64,000 nucleotides of DNA from Neobacillus pocheonensis (GTDB lineage: Bacteria; Bacillota; Bacilli; Bacillales; Cytobacillaceae), in the NCBI GenBank assembly GCA_023702235.1, contig JAMQCR010000001.1, positions 2,790,001-2,854,000 on the forward strand. Direction: 5' to 3'. This document shows, one piece after another, positions 22,326 to 31,990 of this stretch. The translations under genes were made by a program, and so were the position numbers. Under the pieces are notes generated by a model. The model searched no databases, was not told where the DNA came from, and saw nothing but the letters and a program-made list of their open reading frames with translations. Within the stretch, counting starts at the first letter, position 1. Every line of letters begins with the position of its first letter.

Positions 22326-24401
22326 TAACTTTGTTGTTCTTCCTTGTAGTCACATTCCATACATTGAACTTGAACGCCTTTTTTCAATTTCTTTTCAACA
22401 AGGAGCCCTTCACATTTAGGACAGTTTCTTGGTAATGGCTTATCCCAAGAAATAAAATCACATCCTGGAAATTTGTCGCAACCGTAAAACAACCTTTTTT
22501 TCTTACTTTTGCGCTCAATGATTTGGCCTTCTTTACATTTGGGACATGTAACACCAATTTCTTTTACAATCGGCTTTGTATTCCGGCAATCAGGGAAATT
22601 ACTGCAAGCCATGAATTTACCGTATCGGCCATTTTAAATACCATTGGGTTTCCACATTGTTCACAATCCTCACCGGCAGGTTCATCTTTTATTTCAACTG
22701 ATTGCATTTCTTTTTCCGCTTTCACTAAATGTGTTTCAAAGTCTTGGTAAAACTCATCGATAATTTCGACCCAACGGATTTTTCCATCCTCGACATTATC
22801 CAACCCTTGCTCCATTTTTGCTGTAAATTCTACATCTAGAATATCTGGAAAGAATTCTAAGATTAATTCAAGGACGATTTCCCCTAGTTCAGTCGGAACA
22901 AAGCGTTTGTTATCAAGACCTACATACCCTCTTTTTTGAATCGTATCTAGTGTCGGAGCGTAGGTAGATGGACGACCAATTCCCAGTTCTTCGAGTGTTT
23001 TCACTAACCGTGCTTCGGTATACCGTGGTGGCGGTTGAGTAAAGTGCTGTTTCGGTTCGATATCCTTCTTGAACACTTCATCTCCTTCCTTAAGGTCAGG
23101 AAGCATTTTATCTCTTTCTTCAACCTGGTCATCTGTTCCCTCAACATAGAGCTTCATAAAACCTGGAAATTTTATTTTTGAGCCTGTCGCCCGAAAAATA
23201 ACTGATCCATTCTGCAAATCAACACTCATCGTATCCATAACAGCTTGTGCCATTTGACTTGCCAAAAACCTTTCCCATATTAGTTTGTATAAGCGGAATT
23301 GGTCTCTAGATAAAAATCCCTTCAAACTATTTGGATCTCGTAACGTACTTGTTGGCCGAATCGCTTCATGTGCATCCTGTGCATTCGTTTGTTTCTTTTC
23401 TTTTCGTTGTTCTTCTTTTAAATAATCTTCACCATATTCAGACCGTATATACTCCGCTGCTTCTACTTGAGCGACTTCAGATATTCTTGTTGAATCTGTT
23501 CTCATATATGTGATAAGTCCAACCGTTCCTTGTGCTCCAAGTTCTATACCTTCATACAGCTGTTGCGCCAGCATCATCGTTTTCTTAGCTCGAAAATTAA
23601 GCTTTCTCGCTGCTTCCTGCTGTAAGGAAGATGTGATAAACGCTGGCGCGGATTTCTTTTTCGTTCTTTTTTCGAAACTGAAACGACTTTAAACGTATTC
23701 CCGTCCATTTGTTTTAAAATCTCTTCAACATCTTGTTCGGACGTAAGTTCCGTTTTATTTTTGCCGGCTACGGAATGAAATTGAGCACTAAAATGATCTT
23801 TACCCTTTAAGAATTCGCCTTCAATTGTCCAATATTCTTCTGGTATAAAAGCCTTGATTTCCTTTTCCCGATCAATGATTAATCGAACCGCAACCGATTG
23901 GACCCGTCCTGCACTTAAACCTTTTTTCACTTTTTTCCAAAGGAGCGGGCTGATATTATAGCCAACTAGACGGTCTAAAATCCTGCGAGCCTGTTGTGCG
24001 TCAACAAGGTCCATATTGATAGGGCGCGGGTGTTTAAAGGATTCTTTTATTGCATCCTTGGTAATCTCATTAAAAACAACACGGCAGTCGGAGGTAATAT
24101 CAACATCAAGGCTATGGGCTAAGTGCCAAGCAATTGCTTCCCCTTCGCGATCCGGGTCAGCTGCGAGAAAGATTTTTTTTGCCTTTTTCGCTGCTGTTTT
24201 TAATTCTTTTAAAACAGGTCCCTTGCCGCGAATTGTAATATATTTTGGCTCATAACTATTTTCTACATTGACACCCATTTGGCTTCTTGGTAAATCACGC
24301 ACATGGCCCATAGATGCTTTTACTTTATATTTATCTCCTAGATATTTCTCAATCGTTTTCGCTTTTGCTGGCGATTCTACGATAACAAGAAAGTCTGACA
24401 T
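22325..24401 (-). CDS. topA: DNA topoisomerase I, two frameshifts
   Basis: Relaxes negative supercoils. The Toprim start [19 protein letters not shown] and [13 protein letters not shown] are present. The active-site Tyr lies in [11 protein letters not shown], and three Cys4 zinc fingers end the protein (CEQC through CSNFPDC, CPKC through CDKFPGC, CPKC through CMEC). Frames break near 23650 (one G missing in NPAPAF) and near 22632 (ATGGCC for ATGGGCC in FKMGRYGKF). The corrected length is 692 residues, typical of Bacillus. The ATG follows AAGGAGG. It is preceded by a 527-base AT-rich gap. Confidence 0.95.
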
Positions 24402-24681
24402 TCAAAAATCCTCCTTAAGAGGGTATAAGAATTGTGGAAGCGCCCTGAAATAAGCAAAAGCCTGTTTCTAAGATGCTTACAATTTGAGAAGTTTTCCTTA
24501 ATTCCAATTTATCAACTTGGATAGGAGAAAATACTTTACAAAAATGCCTTATCCCAAAGTTTTCTTAATCACAATTATTTTGTCTAATTATCTTTCTAAC
24601 AAAGTTATGCTTCGATTATTCATAAAATATCAATTATTATTGAATAAATTACATGATTTTGTCAATGAACATGCAATTGAC

Positions 24682-24695
24682 TGTAACCGTTTACA
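24682..24695. promoter_or_regulatory. cre-like CcpA site upstream of topA
   Basis: TGTAACCGTTTACA matches the catabolite-responsive element consensus TGWAANCGNTNWCA at every position and is nearly palindromic. It would lie about 65 bases downstream of the predicted start of the minus-strand promoter at 24761-24789, a roadblock position. Confidence 0.5.
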
Positions 24696-24760
24696 ACGAC
24701 TAAATAATAATTTTTTGCTTATTTTATGGTAAATACTTATTTTTCGAATATCTGATGGAA

Positions 24761-24789
24761 AATGTATAACAAATTATAAATAATTTCAA
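24761..24789 (-). promoter_or_regulatory. Candidate promoter in the dprA-topA gap
   Basis: A -35 TTGAAA (24784-24789) and -10 TACATT (24761-24766) spaced exactly 17 bases. The background is AT-rich, so chance matches are likelier than elsewhere. Confidence 0.4.
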
Positions 24790-24928
24790 CCTTTTTAAGC
24801 TAAATTCCCCATTTATTCAAAAAAAACCTGCAAAATTAAAGTTTTTTTCTTATTTTTCCTTTGAAATAGCGAAAAAATCTCTAATTGCAATAATCTATTT
24901 GTGTTTGAATGATAGTATTTAATCTTAT

Positions 24929-25819
24929 TTATAATCTAATTTCCTCTAAAATATCCTCTGCTCTCATAACTAACTTAGCTCCCTGTTGGATTAATTCATT
25001 CGTTCCTATCGAAAAAGGATTAAAAATACTACCTGGCAGTGAAAAAACATCCCTTCCTTCATTAACTGCGTAGTTTGCTGTAATCAAGGATCCGCTTTTT
25101 CGTTTTGCTTCAACAATAAAAGTGCCATTTGAGAGTCCACTTATTATACGATTTCTGGCTGGGAAGTGCCACTTTAGAGGCTTTGTATCCGGAGGATATT
25201 CGGAGAGAACAAGCTGGGTTTTCATCATTTCTATTGCCAGGTCCATATTTTCTTTTGGATAAATATGATATAAACCACCGGCAATGACACCAATTGTGTT
25301 TCCACCATTTTTAATCGCATATTCATGTGCTAGGGCATCAATTCCTTTTGCTAATCCACTGACAATTAGCACTCCTTTTTCTATTAAACCTGGGAAAATG
25401 AGACGAATGGCATTTTTTCCATACTGAGTAGCTTGCCGGGAACCAACTACTGCTAGCTTTGGGTTCGTTTCAAGTAGAGATAGGTCTCCTTTTGCAAACA
25501 AAGCCCATGGCGGCTGGTATATTTCTTTTAATGCAGAAGGATATTCTTTATCAAAGATTGATATTACTGCAATGTCGTTGGTTTCATATTGTCGGATTTG
25601 TTCATGAATGATTTCCTTTTGGAGGCTCTGAGTGGGGGGGTGAAAAGAAGCTGTAAGAATGTTTTTTGGTGAAAATAAGAAACTCTGCTGCTGAGTGCCA
25701 GGAGACAGTCGATGAAAATGCTGAAGATCCGGGTCTTTTTTTAGGATTTGAAAAACAGTATTCCACGAGATATTCGGATAATGAAGCAATGAAATAAGCT
25801 TTTCTTTAAAGTCATCCAT
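24929..25819 (-). CDS. dprA: DNA-processing protein DprA (Smf)
   Basis: Loads RecA onto incoming single-stranded DNA during transformation. The 296-residue protein is intact. The Rossmann-like core carries LAVVGSRQATQYGK, VSGLAKGIDALAH and GGLYHIYPKEN. FPARNRIISGLS and EAKRKSGSLITANYA follow, then the DVFSLPG motif. It sits between sucD and topA as in other Bacilli. Its presence does not prove natural competence, since dprA is also kept in non-competent species. Confidence 0.95.
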   Translation of the reverse strand: MDDFKEKLISLLHYPNISWNTVFQILKKDPDLQHFHRLSPGTQQQSFLFSPKNILTASFHPPTQSLQKEIIHEQIRQYETNDIAVISIFDKEYPSALKEIYQPPWALFAKGDLSLLETNPKLAVVGSRQATQYGKNAIRLIFPGLIEKGVLIVSGLAKGIDALAHEYAIKNGGNTIGVIAGGLYHIYPKENMDLAIEMMKTQLVLSEYPPDTKPLKWHFPARNRIISGLSNGTFIVEAKRKSGSLITANYAVNEGRDVFSLPGSIFNPFSIGTNELIQQGAKLVMRAEDILEEIRL

Positions 25820-25856
25820 ATAAATTCTCCTTTTTTATTTTTTAAAATATGAAGAA

Positions 25857-25883
25857 ATAGCCCCTCATACTACGAGGGACTAT
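25857..25883 (-). terminator. Terminator of sucCD
   Basis: ATAG-CCCCTC paired with GAGGG-CTAT around a seven-base loop, followed by TTTCTTC on the minus strand. It lies 30 bases after the sucD stop. Confidence 0.7.
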
Positions 25884-25912
25884 CTGTTCACGATTCTTGA
25901 AGCGTTTACCTA

Positions 25913-26815
25913 TTAATGTGTTTTACACTTTTCATATAAGCCTTGCTCTTTTAATACTTCAATTAATGTTTCGCCCATTACGGATGGTGTATCAGCTACT
26001 TTAATACCGCATTCGTTCATGACACGAATTTTTTCATCAGCAGTACCCTTACCGCCTGAAATGATGGCACCAGCGTGGCCCATGCGTTTTCCTGCAGGTG
26101 CTGTACGTCCGCCGATAAAGCCTACTACAGGTTTTGTCATGTTCGCTTTTACCCACTCAGCAGCTTCTTCTTCTGCAGTACCACCGATTTCACCAATCAT
26201 AATTACAGCATATGTTTCCGGATCTTCATTGAATGCTTTAAGAACATCGATGAAGTTTGTCCCATTAACAGGGTCTCCACCAATACCAACAGCTGTTGTT
26301 TGACCAAGGCCTGCTTGAGTTAATTGATGAACCGCTTCGTATGTTAATGTTCCTGAACGGGAAACAACACCGACATGACCTTTTGTATGAATATAACCAG
26401 GCATGATACCGATTTTACACTCATCTGGAGTGATCACTCCCGGACAGTTTGGACCCACTAAACGAGTCTTTTTGCCTTCCATGTATCGTTTAACTTTAAC
26501 CATATCCAATACTGGAATATGCTCTGTGATACAAATTGCAAGGTCTAGATCTGCATCTACAGCCTCGATAATCGCATCAGCAGCAAATGGTGCCGGAACG
26601 TAAATAACGGAGGCAGTTGCTCCTGTGGTATCAACGGCATCTTTAACAGTATTAAAAACCGGTACGCCTTCTACTTCCATACCGCCTTTACCTGGTGATG
26701 TACCCCCAACAATTTGGGTACCGTATTCAAGCATTTGTTTTGTATGAAAAAGGGCAGTTGACCCTGTAATCCCTTGAACAATTACCTTGGTATCTTTGTT
26801 AATAAAAACGCTCAC
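25913..26815 (-). CDS. sucD: Succinyl-CoA synthetase alpha subunit
   Basis: With SucC it interconverts succinyl-CoA and succinate, with nucleotide phosphorylation, in the TCA cycle. The CoA-binding start [18 protein letters not shown], the GPNCPGVI motif and the phospho-His segment [17 protein letters not shown] are present. The 300-residue protein is intact and lies 24 bases after sucC, in the same operon. Restricted carbon control is likely through the cre at the sucC promoter. Confidence 0.97.
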   Translation of the reverse strand: MSVFINKDTKVIVQGITGSTALFHTKQMLEYGTQIVGGTSPGKGGMEVEGVPVFNTVKDAVDTTGATASVIYVPAPFAADAIIEAVDADLDLAICITEHIPVLDMVKVKRYMEGKKTRLVGPNCPGVITPDECKIGIMPGYIHTKGHVGVVSRSGTLTYEAVHQLTQAGLGQTTAVGIGGDPVNGTNFIDVLKAFNEDPETYAVIMIGEIGGTAEEEAAEWVKANMTKPVVGFIGGRTAPAGKRMGHAGAIISGGKGTADEKIRVMNECGIKVADTPSVMGETLIEVLKEQGLYEKCKTH

Positions 26816-26839
26816 GTTAATTCCCCTTTCTTGTGATCT

Positions 26840-28000
26840 TTATTTCACTAATGAAACGATTTTTTGTGCACCGTCAGCCATGGACTCAGCAGCAATAATA
26901 TCAATGCTGGACTCTGCTAAGATTTTCTTACCTAAATCAACATTTGTTCCTTCTAAACGAACAACTAATGGAACAGTTAGTCCAACTTGTTTAGCTGCTT
27001 CTACAACTCCCTCAGCTATAACATCACACTTCATGATTCCACCAAAGATATTTACGAAAATACCTTTTACGTTTGGATCAGAAAGGATTATTTTAAATGC
27101 TTCTGTTACCTTTTCAGCTGTGGCACCGCCCCCAACATCAAGGAAATTTGCTGGGTCGCCACTGTAATGCTTAACGATATCCATTGTAGCCATGGCAAGA
27201 CCGGCACCATTAACCATACAGCCGATATTACCATCTAAGGCAACATAGCTTAAATCGTATTTAGATGCTTCGATTTCTTTTGCATCTTCTTCTTCAAGGT
27301 CACGGTATTCTAAAACGTCCTTTTGACGATATAGAGCATTAGAATCAAAGTTTAATTTTGCATCCAGCGCCATTACTTTTCCGTCACCAGTAACAACAAG
27401 CGGGTTGATTTCAGCAATTGAGCAATCCTTCTCAATATAAGCACTATATAAGCCCATCATGAACTTTACAGCTTGATTGATTTGCTCTTTTGGAATATTA
27501 ATATTGAAAGCGATACGACGAGCTTGGAAAGGCTGTAAGCCGATAACCGGGTCAATTTCTTCTTTAAAAATTTTCTCTGGTGTTTTAGCGGCTACTTCTT
27601 CAATTTCCGTTCCACCTTCTTCAGATGCCATTAAAACAACACGGGAAGTGGCGCGGTCTAAGACCAAACCAACATAATATTCTTTTTTGATGTCGCAGCC
27701 TTCTTCAATTAGAAGACGTTTAACTTCTTTTCCTTCAGGACCTGTTTGGTGTGTCACTAATGTTTTCCCTAAGATTTCGTTAGCGTATGTACGAACCTCA
27801 TCAAGGTTTTTTGCAACTTTAACACCACCGGCTTTTCCCCGTCCGCCTGCATGGATTTGCGCCTTTACCACACATACCTGTGTGCCTAGCTCCTTAGCGG
27901 CTTGAACTGCTTCTTCAACCGTGAATGCAACTTTTCCGTTTGGAACTGTAACCCCATATTTTCTGAGGATCTCTTTCCCTTGATACTCATGGATATTCAT
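26840..28000 (-). CDS. sucC: Succinyl-CoA synthetase beta subunit
   Basis: The ATP-grasp subunit of succinyl-CoA synthetase. [17 protein letters not shown] is the family start, and the ATG at 28000 is chosen over an in-frame codon at 28027 because it follows [38 protein letters not shown] and [12 protein letters not shown] are diagnostic. About 386 residues, intact. In B. subtilis ylqG and ylqH precede it; here rnhB does so directly. Confidence 0.97.
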   Translation of the reverse strand: MNIHEYQGKEILRKYGVTVPNGKVAFTVEEAVQAAKELGTQVCVVKAQIHAGGRGKAGGVKVAKNLDEVRTYANEILGKTLVTHQTGPEGKEVKRLLIEEGCDIKKEYYVGLVLDRATSRVVLMASEEGGTEIEEVAAKTPEKIFKEEIDPVIGLQPFQARRIAFNINIPKEQINQAVKFMMGLYSAYIEKDCSIAEINPLVVTGDGKVMALDAKLNFDSNALYRQKDVLEYRDLEEEDAKEIEASKYDLSYVALDGNIGCMVNGAGLAMATMDIVKHYSGDPANFLDVGGGATAEKVTEAFKIILSDPNVKGIFVNIFGGIMKCDVIAEGVVEAAKQVGLTVPLVVRLEGTNVDLGKKILAESSIDIIAAESMADGAQKIVSLVK

Positions 28001-28032
28001 TTCCCATCCTCCTATCAAACTCTTCAAAAAAT

Positions 28033-28074
28033 TGACTCCGTTTTCATTTTATATAATGACACATACCTTGTCCA
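28033..28074 (-). promoter_or_regulatory. sucCD promoter overlapped by a cre-like site
   Basis: A -35 TGGACA (28069-28074) and -10 TAAAAT (28046-28051) with 17-base spacing. ATGAAAACGGAGTCA (28033-28047, minus strand) matches the relaxed cre consensus WTGNAANCGNWNNCW and covers the -10 and start region. CcpA binding there would block transcription. The link to glucose repression of sucCD is inference. Confidence 0.5.
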
Positions 28075-28191
28075 CCCTTATGCGAAGGATTATTTTAGTC
28101 CTAAGATTCAGAATAATCAGTTCCTAAAGTTTCTTATTGCATTAAAATCATTTAGCGTTGTTATTACTAGATTTATTTTATTAACATAATA

Positions 28192-28216
28192 AAAAACAGG
28201 CAAATTGCCTGTTTTT
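28192..28216 (-). terminator. Terminator of rnhB
   Basis: AAAAACAGGCA paired with TGCCTGTTTTT around a short loop, starting just after the rnhB stop. The symmetric T and A ends suggest it can act in both directions. Confidence 0.85.
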
Positions 28217-28217
28217 G

Positions 28218-29015
28218 TTAACTTCTACCAAAGGTCCACAAATCCCCTTCAAGAAGATCCTTTACGGGTGCGAAGCTTTTGCGGTGATAAGGGGTTATTC
28301 CGTGCTGCTCAATCGCCAGAATATGTTCTTTTGTTCCGTAGCCCATATTACTCTGAAAGCCATATTCAGGGTTGCTTGTAGCTATTTCCTTCATAAGCTG
28401 ATCCCGTGCTACTTTTGCAACAATTGAGGCTGCAGCAATAGAAATACTTTTCGCATCCCCTTTAATAATTGAATCCGTTGGATACAGGGTATGCAGTTTC
28501 ATGGCATCGATAAGCAAAAAATCCGGTTTAAGTGACAGTGAGACGATCGCCGATTTCATTGCCTTTTTTGTTGCCTCATAAATATTTATTTGATCAATCT
28601 CACTTGCATGAATCATTGAGACACTGAAGGCGAGAGCTTCTTTCCGAATAACCTCATCATATTCCAGCCGTTTTTTTTCGGAAAGCTTTTTAGAATCATC
28701 GATTCCCGCCAAGAAAAAGTCTTCGGGTAAAATGACTGCAGCAGCTACAACGGGACCTGCAAGAGGTCCCCGACCAACTTCATCCACACCCGCGATATGT
28801 TGAAAGCCTTGGTCACGATATTTTCTCTCAAAAAAATTCATTTCATTAAATTTGGTCCGGAGGAATTTTTCCTGTTCGCGACGTTTCCTCCACTTAGCTA
28901 ACTTGTTTTGGACACCTTTTCGTTCATCCATTTCAACCTCTAGTAAGAATGGATCCCGCTCATCCAAAATGGTCTCCAAGCGTTTTTCAATCTGTTCAAT
29001 CGATAGTTTTGTCAT
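28218..29015 (-). CDS. rnhB: Ribonuclease HII
   Basis: Cleaves the RNA strand of RNA-DNA hybrids and removes single ribonucleotides from DNA. The catalytic motif IAGVDEVGRGPLAGPVVAAAV, DDSKKLSEKKR and IIKGDAKSISIAAASIVAKV are clear. The N-terminal extension of about 70 residues is typical of Bacillus RNase HII. The ATG at 29015 is preferred over a GTG at 29024 because the better ribosome site precedes it. It is intact and set between hairpins on both sides. Confidence 0.95.
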   Translation of the reverse strand: MTKLSIEQIEKRLETILDERDPFLLEVEMDERKGVQNKLAKWRKRREQEKFLRTKFNEMNFFERKYRDQGFQHIAGVDEVGRGPLAGPVVAAAVILPEDFFLAGIDDSKKLSEKKRLEYDEVIRKEALAFSVSMIHASEIDQINIYEATKKAMKSAIVSLSLKPDFLLIDAMKLHTLYPTDSIIKGDAKSISIAAASIVAKVARDQLMKEIATSNPEYGFQSNMGYGTKEHILAIEQHGITPYHRKSFAPVKDLLEGDLWTFGRS

Positions 29016-29051
29016 CCCACTCACCCGTTAACCATTTTTACTTTGAAAAAT

Positions 29052-29075
29052 AAAGCTCTCCAAAAGGAGAGCTTT
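29052..29075 (-). terminator. Terminator of rbgA
   Basis: A perfect ten-pair stem AAAGCTCTCC/GGAGAGCTTT with a four-base loop, then ATTTTTC on the minus strand. It abuts the rbgA stop codon. Confidence 0.85.
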
Positions 29076-29953
29076 TATACCAAATCTATCTCTTCCTGCG
29101 CGAATAAATCCTCCGGTCTCTCGAAGGAAAGTGGTCCGAATTTCTCTGATCTTATTTCTCTAATAACTAATTCTGCCACCTTATCATAATCCACAAGACC
29201 GCCGCCCATTAAACAGCCTCTCAGCTCGCCGATATGGTCAAATAATTCAACCATATCTTCCGGAAGCCTATCAAGCTGATAACGGTCTTTTAAGCGCTCA
29301 GGGTACTTTTTCTCCAAAAACCGTAACGAATAAATCGTAAGATCTTGTAGATTTAATAGGGTGTCCTTAATCGCCCCTGTTATCGCTAGTTTCATACCAA
29401 CCTCTTGGTCCTCAAACTTCGGCCACAATATCCCTGGAGTATCCAGTAATTCCATTTCTTTAGCAACTTTAATCCACTGCTGGGATTTTGTTACTCCAGG
29501 AGTATTGCCAGTCTTAGCAATATTTTTTTTGGCGAGTCGATTTATAAGTGTCGATTTACCTGCGTTAGGGATTCCGACAATCATCGCACGAATCGCACGC
29601 GGTTTAACCCCTTTAGCTTTCAAACGGTCAAATTTTTCTTTTAGAATATATTGGGAAGCTTGGGCAATATCTCTCATTCCTTCTCCTGCTTGAGAGTTAA
29701 TTGCTAATGCCTTTATCCCTTTTTCCGCAAAGAAGGCTATCCATTCCCTTGTCGCCTCTTTATCCGCCATGTCAGCTTTATTTAATAAAACTAACCTTGG
29801 CTTATGCTGAATAATTTCATCAATCATTGGGTTTCGTGAAGAATACGGTATTCTTGCATCAACCAATTCAAAAATAATATCTACTAGCTTTAATTTTTCT
29901 GTGACCTCTCTACGAGCCTTGGCCATATGACCAGGAAACCACTGGATCGTCAA
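29075..29953 (-). CDS. rbgA: Ribosome biogenesis GTPase RbgA (YlqF)
   Basis: A circularly permuted GTPase needed for late 50S assembly. The order is G4 (LLNKADMAD), then G1 ([14 protein letters not shown]), then G3 ([10 protein letters not shown]). The start motif [15 protein letters not shown] binds the ribosome. The TTG at 29953 is chosen because it lies six bases after GGGAGGTGA and yields the TIQWFPGHM start of relatives; a GTG at 29962 is in frame. It is intact, about 292 residues, and follows lepB closely, sharing its promoter. Confidence 0.95.
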   Translation of the reverse strand: MTIQWFPGHMAKARREVTEKLKLVDIIFELVDARIPYSSRNPMIDEIIQHKPRLVLLNKADMADKEATREWIAFFAEKGIKALAINSQAGEGMRDIAQASQYILKEKFDRLKAKGVKPRAIRAMIVGIPNAGKSTLINRLAKKNIAKTGNTPGVTKSQQWIKVAKEMELLDTPGILWPKFEDQEVGMKLAITGAIKDTLLNLQDLTIYSLRFLEKKYPERLKDRYQLDRLPEDMVELFDHIGELRGCLMGGGLVDYDKVAELVIREIRSEKFGPLSFERPEDLFAQEEIDLV

Positions 29954-29972
29954 AGCTGTCACCTCCCAAACT

Positions 29973-30532
29973 CTATTTCACTGACTCAATATGTGCATCT
30001 TTTAAAGGCCAATAAACAATACTTGCTTTACCGATTACCTTGCTCATTGGAATCGCTCCAATATGCCGGCTGTCTTTACTAAAGCGGCGATTATCGCCCA
30101 TGACAAACAATTCCCCAGGCGGAACAGTTTCACGGCCATTTTTTCCTTTAAGGTAAATGGGTCTGTTAACGGTCCATCCACTACCTGTTTCTTATATTCA
30201 TCTAAATAGGGTTCTTTATACGCTTTTCCATTTACATACAAGGTATCATTTTTATACTCAATTTTGTCACCTGGAAACTTGCCGATCACTCGTTTTATGT
30301 AGTCTTTATTTTCTGGCGCATGAAAAACAATGATGTCAAAGCGTTTGGGCTGTCCAACTTTATAGGCCAATTTATTGACGATCATTCTGTCCTGATCATG
30401 TAAGGTCGGCATCATTGACAAACCATCTACAACAATCGGAGCAAAAAGAACGTAGCGAATAACCCCCGCAAGCAAAATTGCAATTAAAAGAGCCTTCGTC
30501 CATTCCCAGAGTTCATTTTTCTTTTTTTTCAT
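29973..30532 (-). CDS. lepB: Type I signal peptidase, one frameshift
   Basis: Removes signal peptides from secreted proteins; it is anchored by one N-terminal helix (about residues 12-32). The catalytic Ser lies in [10 protein letters not shown] and the Lys in [13 protein letters not shown]. The frame breaks near 30140, in an A-run (six A where seven restore [15 protein letters not shown]). The frame then continues through [13 protein letters not shown] to a TAG at 29973, about 186 residues. B. subtilis has no signal peptidase at this position, but other Bacilli do. It follows its own promoter and precedes rbgA. Confidence 0.93.
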
Positions 30533-30565
30533 TCTTTGTACCCACCAATCTTAGCAAAGTAATGT

Positions 30566-30594
30566 TTTATAAAGCCTATTTTACATAACTCCAA
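30566..30594 (-). promoter_or_regulatory. Candidate promoter of lepB-rbgA
   Basis: A -35 TTGGAG (30589-30594) and -10 TATAAA (30566-30571) with 17-base spacing, about 30 bases upstream of the lepB start and downstream of the rplS terminator. Confidence 0.45.
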
Positions 30595-30716
30595 TACAAT
30601 TAACACGATGGGATAATGTTTTTAATCAAACTTTAATAATTTGTTTTAAAATCAGAAACAATTTTCTTTCAACGCAGCAACATTATTTTTTACAAAAGTT
30701 GAAATAGAAATGTATG

Positions 30717-30744
30717 AAAAAAGAGCTTGCTGACAAGCAAGCTC
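30717..30744 (-). terminator. Terminator of rplS
   Basis: A perfect eight-pair stem GAGCTTGC/GCAAGCTC with a six-base loop followed by T6 on the minus strand, 14 bases after the rplS stop. Confidence 0.9.
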
Positions 30745-30757
30745 CTTTATTCTCATT

Positions 30758-31102
30758 TTATCTAATTTCCTTGATCCGAGCTTTTTTACCGCGAAGGTTA
30801 CGCAAGTAGTAAAGCTTAGCACGGCGGACTTTACCGCGACGAAGTACTTCAAGCTTCGCAATTTTAGGTGTGTGAACAGGGAAAGTACGCTCAACGCCTA
30901 CTCCGTAAGAAATTTTACGAACTGTGAAAGTTTCGCTAATTCCACCACCACGACGCTTAATCACTACGCCTTCGAATAACTGAATACGCTCGCGAGTACC
31001 CTCGATAACTTTTACGTGTACACGTACAGTATCACCAGGACGGAACGAAGGAAGATCAGTACGAAGTTGTTCTTGAGTGATTTCTTTAATTAATTGTTGC
31101 AT
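30758..31102 (-). CDS. rplS: 50S ribosomal protein L19
   Basis: A 114-residue L19, intact. [26 protein letters not shown] and [13 protein letters not shown] are family signatures, ending in the basic [19 protein letters not shown]. The ATG at 31102 is chosen because it follows GGAAGGAG and gives the MQQLIKEIT start; the open frame extends upstream. It is the last gene of the rpsP-khpA-ylqD-rimM-trmD-rplS run, with its own structured leader. Confidence 0.96.
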   Translation of the reverse strand: MQQLIKEITQEQLRTDLPSFRPGDTVRVHVKVIEGTRERIQLFEGVVIKRRGGGISETFTVRKISYGVGVERTFPVHTPKIAKLEVLRRGKVRRAKLYYLRNLRGKKARIKEIR

Positions 31103-31205
31103 CGTTTTCAACTCCTTCCAACAGACGCTCATGCACATCGATTAACTTTACATTGCAGCGGAACATCGTTATAAGACTACCTCTGAATCTAATTCAGCTT
31201 AAGTC
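31103..31205 (-). ncRNA. Candidate L19 (rplS) mRNA leader
   Basis: The 100-odd bases before rplS hold a CTGAAT/ATTCAG hairpin (31183-31197), then segments that can pair as CGCT-GCA with TGC-AGCG around a loop. Firmicutes commonly carry an L19 leader that mediates feedback at this site. I recognise the position and a similar sequence layout but cannot run a covariance search. Confidence 0.4.
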
Positions 31206-31246
31206 ACAAGATGTATATTAACATAAATGAAAGACCTGCGCAATCA

Positions 31247-31990
31247 TTACTCGTATTCTTTTTTTACTTCTTTTAACCATTTTTCCTGCTCAGCAGTCAA
31301 TTCTATTTTTTCAAATAAATCTGGCCGGCGAAGAAGCGTGCGTCTTCAGGCCTCTTTGTTCCGCCATTCCTCTATTAATTTATGATTCCCAGAGAGTAGA
31401 ATATCCGGAACCTTCATTCCGCGAAAATCGGCAGGCCTTGTGTAATGGGGATGTTCGAGTAAACCTGTGCTAAACGAATCCTTCATATGTGACTCCTGAT
31501 TGCCCAACACTTCAGGCAAGAGTCGCACCACGCTATCGATAACTACCATTGCCCCGAGTTCACCCCCGGTCAAGACATAGTCACCGATCGAAATTTCATC
31601 CGTAATCACATGCTGACGAATTCTTTCATCATAGCCCTCATAATGTCCACAAATAAAGATTAAATGCTCTTCCTTTGCTAATTCTTCCGCTTTTCGTTGA
31701 TCATAGCGTTCTCCTTGAGGACAAAGAAGGATCACTTTGGTCTTTTCACTTTCAGCACTTTCTTTTAGTGCAGCAACAGCGTCGAAAATAGGTTGTGGCT
31801 TTAGGACCATCCCGGCTCCACCACCATATGGGTAGTCATCGACGGTATTATGCTTGTTATCAGCATAGTCACGAAAATTGACCACATTATAATGGACAGC
31901 TGACTTCTCAGCTGCCTTTTGCAAAATCGATTGTCCAAATACACCCGAAAACATTTCTGGAAAAAGCGTCAGAACATCAATCTTCATCAT
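31247..31990 (-). CDS. trmD: tRNA (guanine37-N1)-methyltransferase TrmD, in-frame stop near the C-terminus
   Basis: Methylates G37 of tRNAs to prevent frameshifting. The trefoil-knot SPOUT core is intact: [38 protein letters not shown] and [20 protein letters not shown] at about codon 215 interrupts the frame after EWRNKEA; beyond it the same frame continues ([13 protein letters not shown] onward) to a TAA at 31247. Relatives have Leu at the stop position, so a single T-to-G change explains it. Total length would be about 247 residues. It overlaps rimM by four bases. Confidence 0.93.

Larger units (their letters stand above)
24402..24928. other. 527-base AT-rich intergenic region between dprA and topA
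   Basis: No supported gene is seen on either strand; the small plus-strand open frame here has no ribosome site and AT-driven content. On the minus strand the region holds a good promoter (24761-24789) and, downstream of it, a cre-like site (24682-24695). I see no clear terminator between that promoter and topA, so it may give topA a leader of about 350 bases. An unannotated small RNA is also possible. Confidence 0.6.

Noticed and set aside
24517..24732. 71-codon plus-strand open frame in the dprA-topA gap
   Set aside because: AT-driven composition, no good ribosome site and no recognisable domain; the cre-like site lies inside it.
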